From NCBI RefSeq assembly GCF_018128905.1, contig NZ_CP063808.1, positions 1,798,001-1,862,000 on the forward strand: DNA of 64,000 bases. Reading direction: 5' to 3'. The notes under the pieces are model-generated. The model had not been told where the DNA came from, did not search any database, and saw only the letters and a program-made list of their open reading frames with translations. This stretch comes from Streptomyces sp. A2-16 (GTDB taxonomy: Bacteria; Actinomycetota; Actinomycetes; Streptomycetales; Streptomycetaceae). Below are positions 59,101 to 64,000 of the stretch, one piece after another. The number at the start of each line of letters is the position of its first letter. The stretch's first letter is position 1. A program made the translations under genes and the position numbers.

Positions 59101-60050
59101 TCTTCGAGCCGTCGGCGCAGTCGTGTCCCGGGACGGAGTCCTGCACCGAACTCATGGCGCTCAGCGGCGACGGCAGGTACCTGGCGACCGGCGGCGCACC
59201 GCACGACCCGGAGGAGAGGACGGCACCGGACCCGACCCGGATCACCGTGTGGGACCTCAGGACTCGTCGCGTCCACGCCACCGTGGCCGTCGACGCCGAG
59301 CCCGACGGGTCCCTCGCGGTCGACGGCCTCGCCCTCGACACCCACGCCCGCACCCTGCTGGTGTACCGGTCCATGGAACGGCCCGCCGTAGAGGTGTGGG
59401 ACGTGCGGCGGGAGAAGCGGGTCAGGACGGTCCGCAGTGTGCGTCCCGACGGTGTCGTCACCTGGAGCTCGCAGGGGGTGGGCCTCGACGTCCGGTCCGA
59501 CGGGGCCCGCCTGGTGACCCAGGAGGGCCTGGTCGCCGACCTGCGGGCCGGACGCATGGAGCCGCGTGTGCTCGGCGAGGACCTGATCACGACCGCGGCC
59601 TTCGCACCCGACGGCACCCGGCTGGCGGTGGGCGACGTCCTCGGCCGGGTCACGCTCTGGGACGGGGCCGCGCGAGCGCGTCTCGGCGTGCTGGACGGCA
59701 CCACGTCCGATCCGACGACGGACGCCACCGGCGCGGTGACCGCGCTCGCCTACTCGCCCGACGGACGTACGCTCGCCGTCGCCGGCTCGGCCGGCAGTCT
59801 GCAGCTGTGGGACCTGGCGTCCCAACGGCTCCTGGGGACCACCCTGCCCACCGCGGGCGACGAGATACGCGCCCTCGCGTTCGGCGCCGACGGCACGCTC
59901 CACGCCGCCGGGACCGACATCCCCGTCGTGCCGTACGACCTGGATCCGGGCCGTCTGATCAGCGAGGTATGCGAGCGCGCCGGCTCCGGTCTGTCCGAGT
60001 CCGTCTGGCGGACGTACCTCCCGGACCTTCCGTACCGGCGCACCTGCTGA
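56187..60050 (+). CDS. XRE helix-turn-helix / STAND ATPase / WD40 repeat protein
   Basis: A 1287-residue multidomain protein. It starts with an XRE-type DNA-binding domain (about 15-75: FALRKLRQEAGGPTYRELAR, FSVTALSQAAAGEQLPSLQV). The nSTAND ATPase follows (about 100-520) with Walker A GPSGSGKSS at 141-149 and Walker B LVVVDQFEEVF near 195. A membrane helix is at about 545-565, and the C-terminal 650 residues form WD40-like propellers (PDGRTLALLAQDRIELWDVQ, YSPDGRTLAVAGSAGSLQLW). STAND proteins are signal-driven switches that oligomerise; WD40 parts sense ligands. A Gly-rich repeat insert lies near residues 390-425. Its signal is unknown. Related architectures occur in immune and developmental regulators. 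Confidence 0.85.
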   Translation: MGRRETPVDPAAGPVPRFAFALRKLRQEAGGPTYRELARRAHFSVTALSQAAAGEQLPSLQVTLAYVTACGGDAGEWERRWKEAEREVREAAAGEDDDTEPPYQGLARFEPDDHDRYFGRERLVTALRQLVRDRRFTAVFGPSGSGKSSLLRAGLIPALRAERELAAIRVLTPGAHPARTHAGALRPAGKGDTLVVVDQFEEVFTLCRDPDDRRAFLDLLLAARQEESGLRVVIAVRADFYGRCAEHRGLADALGESGLLVGPMDPAELREVIVKPAQSAGHIVERALTARLVEEIADEPGGLPLLSHVLRETWRRRRGRALTEEAYEAAGGVHGAIAQSAEEVWADLSPEHAELARLVLLRLITPGEGSQDTRRPVDRAELDFTGPWGGDGAGPGALGSAGGDGATPGAVGSEGDGAPSDAVAPRTTTPPAPDVSLVLDRLARARLVTLDHGTVDLAHEALITAWPRLSGWIEQEREQLRVHRRLTEAARTWDDLGRDPGALYRGTRLATAEEQLAGASLTPSERAFLTASGAARRGERRRRRGLVGALATLLVLALVAGAVAWQQSRTSDRRQVEAEARRVAAVADGMRFSDPRTAMRLSVAAARLADTTETRSTLIGAMAQRDEDVFAVPGADAGFDGSGNDVNRLTADGRSVVSVTADRVRIRDLRTHRLTLSAPGPGKLMDGVPAAVGPDGRTLALLAQDRIELWDVQTGRVARTLPGVDAMQTPFAFTGRTLAAVDWDDGGVHAWDPRSGRETLRIPEPDGGAEGVAASPDGRWLALCTGGRRVELWDLARRREAPAPWTAKARPADCRDHALEFTPDSRTLTVVTGDGIHGWDLRTGRRTPSFKADGLTQVWPGGDGTFLVGTGPHRLVVWRAAHPQVPVLSRRIVADEWEDVAHDRRAGVVRYLGGSGTVVRSLALGAAATARPQGPPAYRAELSDDGRVLARSVETGGKRRVQVLDTRRGRVVFEPSAQSCPGTESCTELMALSGDGRYLATGGAPHDPEERTAPDPTRITVWDLRTRRVHATVAVDAEPDGSLAVDGLALDTHARTLLVYRSMERPAVEVWDVRREKRVRTVRSVRPDGVVTWSSQGVGLDVRSDGARLVTQEGLVADLRAGRMEPRVLGEDLITTAAFAPDGTRLAVGDVLGRVTLWDGAARARLGVLDGTTSDPTTDATGAVTALAYSPDGRTLAVAGSAGSLQLWDLASQRLLGTTLPTAGDEIRALAFGADGTLHAAGTDIPVVPYDLDPGRLISEVCERAGSGLSESVWRTYLPDLPYRRTC

Positions 60051-60065
60051 TTCGCGGCGACGGGG

Positions 60066-60620
60066 TCAGGCGTTCTTGATCGCGGAGATGTCGAAGCTCA
60101 GCTTGATCTTGTCGGAGATGAGGACGCCGCCGGTCTCCAGGGCCGCGTTCCAGGTCAGGCCCCACTCGGAGCGCTTGATCTCCGCCTTGCCCTCGAAGCC
60201 CACGCGCTCGTTGCCGAAGGGGTCCTTCGCGGCGCCGTTGAACTCGAGGTCGATGCTGAGCGGCCTGGTGGTGCCGAGGATCGTCAGGTCGCCGGTGATC
60301 CGGTAGTCCTCGTCGCCGAGCGCCTCCGCCTTGGTGGAGCGGAAGGTCATGGTCGGGAACTCCTCGATCTTGAAGAAGTCCGCGCTCTTGAGGTGCCCGT
60401 CACGGTCCGCCGACCCGGTGTCGATGCTGTCCATCTTGACGTCGATGGAGGCCGACGACGCGGAGGGGTCGCTGCCGTCGAGGTGCAGCGAGCCGCTGAA
60501 GTCGTCGAACTTGCCCTTGACGTTGGTGACCATGGCGTGCCGGACGGTGAAGCCGATCGTGGAGTGGGCCGCGTCGATGGTGTAGTCGCCGGTCAGTGCG
60601 GTCAGGTCGGTGTTCGTCAT
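60066..60620 (-). CDS. YceI-family lipid-binding protein
   Basis: A 184-residue protein with the YceI lipocalin-like barrel. It begins GDYTIDAAHSTIGFTVRHAM and continues with DGHLKSADFFKIEEFPTMTF, ITGDLTILGTTRPLSIDLEF and the ending GVLISDKIKLSFDISAI. The family binds isoprenoid or fatty ligands in a central channel. There is no signal peptide, so it is probably cytoplasmic. ATG 60620 has AAGGAG upstream. It is convergent with the STAND gene, 15 bases apart. Confidence 0.93.
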   Translation of the reverse strand: MTNTDLTALTGDYTIDAAHSTIGFTVRHAMVTNVKGKFDDFSGSLHLDGSDPSASSASIDVKMDSIDTGSADRDGHLKSADFFKIEEFPTMTFRSTKAEALGDEDYRITGDLTILGTTRPLSIDLEFNGAAKDPFGNERVGFEGKAEIKRSEWGLTWNAALETGGVLISDKIKLSFDISAIKNA

Positions 60621-60754
60621 GAGAAAGCTCCTTGAAGTGAGGATGTTGAATCTTGAACCACTCAACGCGAACGACCGTAGACCTATTCCCTACGGGTTTC
60701 AACATCATCCGCGAAGTGTTGGCGGGATCGCCCCACGGTGGTACATGCCCCCGT

Positions 60755-63077
60755 ATGAACCCGCAGCGCAGAGCTCCCGTGCGACCCACCCGCAGAGCCG
60801 TCTTACTCGCGGCGGCGCTCCTGGCCACCGCCGCCCCGCCGGTCCGCGCCGCCGCAGCCGACCCCTACGACACCCTCCGCCGACGCTGGCTCGACATCGC
60901 CCTGGGCACCGGATACGACCCGGCCTCGGAGCCGTACGCCTCCCGCCTCGCCGAGACCGGCGAACTCGCCAGGCTTTCGCGCCACCATGGCCCCGACCCC
61001 CACCTCCCTGTGGCCCGGCCATCCCTACGACCCCCCGGCCGGCATCACCCAGAGCTACAGCCGCCTGTGGACCATGACCCAGGCCCACGTGCAGCGGGGC
61101 ACCGGCTCGACCGGCGACGAGACGCTCCTCGCGGACATCCTGCGCGGCCTCGACCACCTCTCCGCGACCGTCTACCACCCCGGGACCACCCGGTACGGCA
61201 ACTGGTGGGAGTGGCAGATCGGCAGCCCCCGCCTCCTCATGGACATCACGGCCGCCCTCCACGACCACCTCGGCCCGGACCGCGTCACGGCGGCCTGCGC
61301 CGCCGTCGACCACTTCATCCCCGACGCGATGCTCACCGACTACTCCGGCACCTCCACCGGCGCCAACCGGGTCGACCTGTGCCGCTCCGTCGCCCTGCGC
61401 GGCATCCTCGGCAGGGCCCCCGACCGCATCGCCCTGGCCCGCGACGCCCTCTCGCCGGTCCTCCCGTACGTCACGAAGGGCGACGGCCTCCACGCCGACG
61501 GCTCCTTCGTCCAGCACACCTGGGTCGCGTACTCCGGGACCTACGGCCAGGTCATGCTCGACGGACTCGGCCGCCTCTTCGCCCTCCTCGCGGGCTCCGA
61601 GTGGGAGGTGACCGACCCGCAGCGGCAGAACGTCCTCGACAGCGTCGAGCACGCCTACGCCCCGCTGATCCACGACGGGCTGGTGATGGACAGCGTCAAC
61701 GGCCGTGCCATCAGCCGCGGTCTCCTCAGGAGCGACGACCGCCGGGTGATGCGCAGCGACCACTTCCACGGCCAGGGCATCATCGCCGCCGTCGCGCTGC
61801 TCGCGGGCGGGGCGAGCGAACAGGAGCGGTCCCGCTGGCACGGCCTGGTGAAGGGCTGGATCGAGCGTGACACCGTCACCCCGATCCTGACCGCCCCCCA
61901 GTTCTCGGTGGCCGACCTGGCCCGGCTGCACGCGGTGGCCGCCTCGCCCGTCCCAGCCGCCCCCGAACCCGTCGGGCACAGGCTCTTCGCCGCCATGGAC
62001 AGAGCCGTCCACCGCCGCCCCGGATTCGTCGCGAACATCGCCATGGCGAGCGACCGCATCGCCGCCTACGAATGCGGCAACGGCGAGAACCCGCGCGGCT
62101 GGCACACCGGCGCCGGAATGCTCTCCTGGTGGGCCGCCGACTCGGGCCAGTACACCGACTGGTACTGGCCCACCGTCGACTGGTACCGCCTCCCCGGGAC
62201 GACCGTCTCCACCCGCCGCCTCCCCGACCGGGCCGGCGGCGAGTGGGGCGAGCCCAAGCCGGACGTCCGCTGGGTCGGCGGCACGACCGACGGCGAGTAC
62301 GCGGCGATCGGCCAGCACCTCAAGGGGCTCGGGTCGACACTGCAGGCCCGCAAGTCGTGGTTCTGCGTCGACGACGCGGTGATCTGCCTCGGCGCGGGCA
62401 TCACCTGCGCCGACGGCGTCCCGGTCGAGACGGTCGTCGACAACCGCAACCTGGGGGAGGGCGGTACGCAGGCCTTCGTACGGGGGCCGGGCTGGGCGCA
62501 TCTGGAGGGACACGGAGGCTGGCTCGTCCCCGGCGGGCTGCACACCCTGCGCGAGGACCGCACCGGCGCCTGGTCCGACATCAACACCTCCGGTACGACC
62601 GAGCGGCGCACCCGGCGCTGGCAGACCCTCTGGCTCGACCACGGCACCGACCCGGTGGACGCCTCGTACGCCTATGTCCTGATGCCCGGAGCCTCCCGCC
62701 GTGCCGTCGACGCCCGGGCCGCCGACCGCCACTGGCTGTCGGTCCTCGCCAACGACAGCGCGTGCCAGGCGGTCCGGGTCGGCAGCCCGGGCCTGACCCT
62801 GGCGAACTTCTGGCGGGCCGGCACGGCGGGTCCGCTCACCGCGTCGGCGGGGGCGAGCGTGCTGGTCCGCCGCAGGGGTCGTACCGCTACGCTCTGCGTG
62901 GCCGAACCAACCCGTTCGGGCGAACCGCTGGAGATCGTCCTCAACCGCCCCGTGCGCTCGGTCGTACGCGCCGACGACACGGTCGAGGTACGCGCCACAG
63001 GCCGTCTGCTGCATCTGCGCGTCACTCCGGGGACGGCATGCGCCACGCACGGATGTGAGGTGGCTCTCACGCCCTGA
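60755..63077 (+). pseudogene. Family 8 polysaccharide lyase with a single-base frameshift
   Basis: The N-terminal part (from ATG 60755) encodes a signal peptide (RRAVLLAAALLATAAPPVRA) and the start of the helical domain (DPYDTLRRRWLDIALG). The frame is lost near 60945-60990. The rest continues one frame over, from about 60972 to 63077, with the PL8 hallmarks: catalytic Asn in GANRVDL, His and Tyr in GSFVQHTWVAYSGTYGQVML, and RIAAYECGNGENPRGWHTG. PL8 enzymes cleave hyaluronan, chondroitin or xanthan by beta-elimination. Codon 17 (60803-60805) is TTA. A real mutation, a sequencing error or recoding are all possible. About 770 residues if repaired. Confidence 0.8.
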
Positions 63078-63228
63078 CTTTGTTCGACCCCTACAAGCGG
63101 CAGGCCCTCTGAGCAGTCGGAACGCCTGCATGCCTCCAGGGTTCTGTTCGGTCGCACCAGGAAAACGGGCCGGAGACTGTGAGGAGTCGACGGCTCGCTT
63201 TCCCCGCGGGGCTTCGTAAGGTCGCTAC

Positions 63229-64000
63229 ATGACCGTTTTGGATGAGGCGCCGGGTGAGTCGACGGGCGAGCCGACGGACGCGCGCGGGCGGGTGGCCGAA
63301 CTGCACGGAATCCGTGCGGCGGCCCTGGCCGGCCCCAGCGAGAAGGCGACCGAGGCGCAGCACGCCAAGGGCAAGCTGACCGCACGGGAGCGCATCGAGC
63401 TGCTCCTCGACGCGGGTTCCTTCCAGGAGGTCGAGCAGCTGCGCCGGCACCGGGCGACCGGGTTCGGCCTGGAGGCCAAGAAGCCGTACACCGACGGTGT
63501 CATCACCGGCTGGGGCACGGTGGAGGGCCGCACGGTCTTCGTCTACGCCCACGACTTCCGCATCTTCGGCGGCGCGCTGGGCGAGGCCCACGCCACGAAG
63601 ATCCACAAGATCATGGACATGGCCATCGCGGCCGGGGCGCCCCTGGTGTCGCTGAACGACGGCGCCGGCGCCCGCATCCAGGAGGGCGTCAGCGCCCTCG
63701 CCGGCTACGGCGGCATCTTCCAGCGCAACACCAGGGCCTCGGGCGTCATCCCGCAGATCTCGGTCATGCTCGGCCCCTGCGCCGGCGGCGCGGCCTACTC
63801 GCCCGCCCTGACCGACTTCGTCTTCATGGTCCGCGAGACGTCCCAGATGTTCATCACCGGACCGGACGTGGTCAAGGCGGTGACCGGCGAGGAGATCACC
63901 CAGAACGGCCTCGGCGGCGCGGACGTGCACGCCGAGACCTCCGGTGTCTGCCACTTCGCCTACGACGACGAGGAGACGTGCCTCGCCGAGGTGCGCTACC
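63229..64000 (+). CDS. accB: Acyl-CoA carboxylase, carboxyltransferase (beta) subunit, 5' part
   Basis: The gene starts at ATG 63229 (MTVLDEAPGEST) and runs off the right edge after 257 complete codons of an expected ~530. Crotonase-fold carboxyltransferase motifs are present: GKLTARERIELLLDAGSFQE near 45-64, YAHDFRIFGGALGEAHATKI, LNDGAGARIQEGVSALAGYG and SVMLGPCAGGAAYSPALTDF. It transfers CO2 from carboxybiotin to acetyl-CoA or propionyl-CoA, making malonyl- or methylmalonyl-CoA for fatty acids and polyketides. It resembles S. coelicolor AccB rather than PccB as remembered; a small accE gene would be expected just outside the window. Confidence 0.93.
   Translation, partial: MTVLDEAPGESTGEPTDARGRVAELHGIRAAALAGPSEKATEAQHAKGKLTARERIELLLDAGSFQEVEQLRRHRATGFGLEAKKPYTDGVITGWGTVEGRTVFVYAHDFRIFGGALGEAHATKIHKIMDMAIAAGAPLVSLNDGAGARIQEGVSALAGYGGIFQRNTRASGVIPQISVMLGPCAGGAAYSPALTDFVFMVRETSQMFITGPDVVKAVTGEEITQNGLGGADVHAETSGVCHFAYDDEETCLAEVRY

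Overview
The window is a piece of a Streptomyces-type chromosome. It has very high GC with strong third-position GC bias, frequent GTG starts, GGAGG-like ribosome sites, almost no TTA codons, and actinomycete-specific genes such as gatCAB, a trypsin very like that of S. griseus, and AccB. From memory, the gene order resembles the S. coelicolor stretch from rmdB/gatCAB through ilvBNC-serA to accB. That synteny is recalled, not checked. Two genes run off the edges: a GGDEF-EAL protein on the left and an acyl-CoA carboxylase beta subunit on the right. I see no rRNA, tRNA, CRISPR array, insertion sequence or prophage.

Layout: 1-1.2 kb, end of a GGDEF-EAL c-di-GMP enzyme with an in-frame TTA codon. 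1.4-5 kb, gatC-gatA-small membrane protein-gatB for transamidation of mischarged tRNA. 5-14.9 kb, a methyltransferase, an MMPL transporter, an acetyltransferase, small hypothetical proteins, a large LuxR-type ATPase regulator and a lipoprotein sugar dehydrogenase. 15.1-15.45 kb, a degenerate tandem repeat of about 26-29 bp. 15.4-20.9 kb, an aldo/keto reductase, a 2-hydroxyacid dehydrogenase and a second membrane c-di-GMP protein (cdgC-like) whose EAL domain is degenerate. 20.9-26.4 kb, an attenuator followed by ilvB-ilvN-ilvC and then serA. 26.5-28.7 kb, an MFS efflux pump with its divergent TetR regulator. 28.8-32.8 kb, a PucR-type regulator divergent from proline dehydrogenase and P5C dehydrogenase. 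33-37.4 kb, a small protein, a purple-acid-phosphatase-like lipoprotein, leuB and ilvE. 37.5-41.8 kb, a four-gene unit: fused ureAB, an unusual ureC, agmatine deiminase and a TetR regulator, with a palindromic operator in front. 41.9-46.3 kb, three tandem secreted beta-propeller proteins. 46.4-48.2 kb, an isoleucine-codon leader and terminator followed by cimA. 48.2-64 kb, a lipoprotein, a GH3 beta-glucosidase, a Gly-rich-tailed membrane protein, a trypsin, a GT87-like mannosyltransferase, an XRE-STAND-WD40 protein, a YceI protein, a frameshifted family-8 polysaccharide lyase and the start of accB.

Functional threads. (1) Branched-chain amino acid synthesis: ilvBNC, leuB, ilvE and cimA lie within 27 kb. 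Two of these units (ilvB and cimA) carry short leader peptides rich in Ile/Leu/Val codons, written with codons that are rare in this genome, followed by Rho-independent terminators. (2) c-di-GMP signalling: two GGDEF-EAL proteins, one linked to bldA through TTA and one with a near-consensus BldD box upstream. (3) Polyamine nitrogen: agmatine deiminase makes N-carbamoylputrescine, a monosubstituted urea, and its operon partner is a urease-like enzyme that lacks the flap cysteine and has no Ni-accessory genes nearby. That operon is my leading candidate for an undescribed system.
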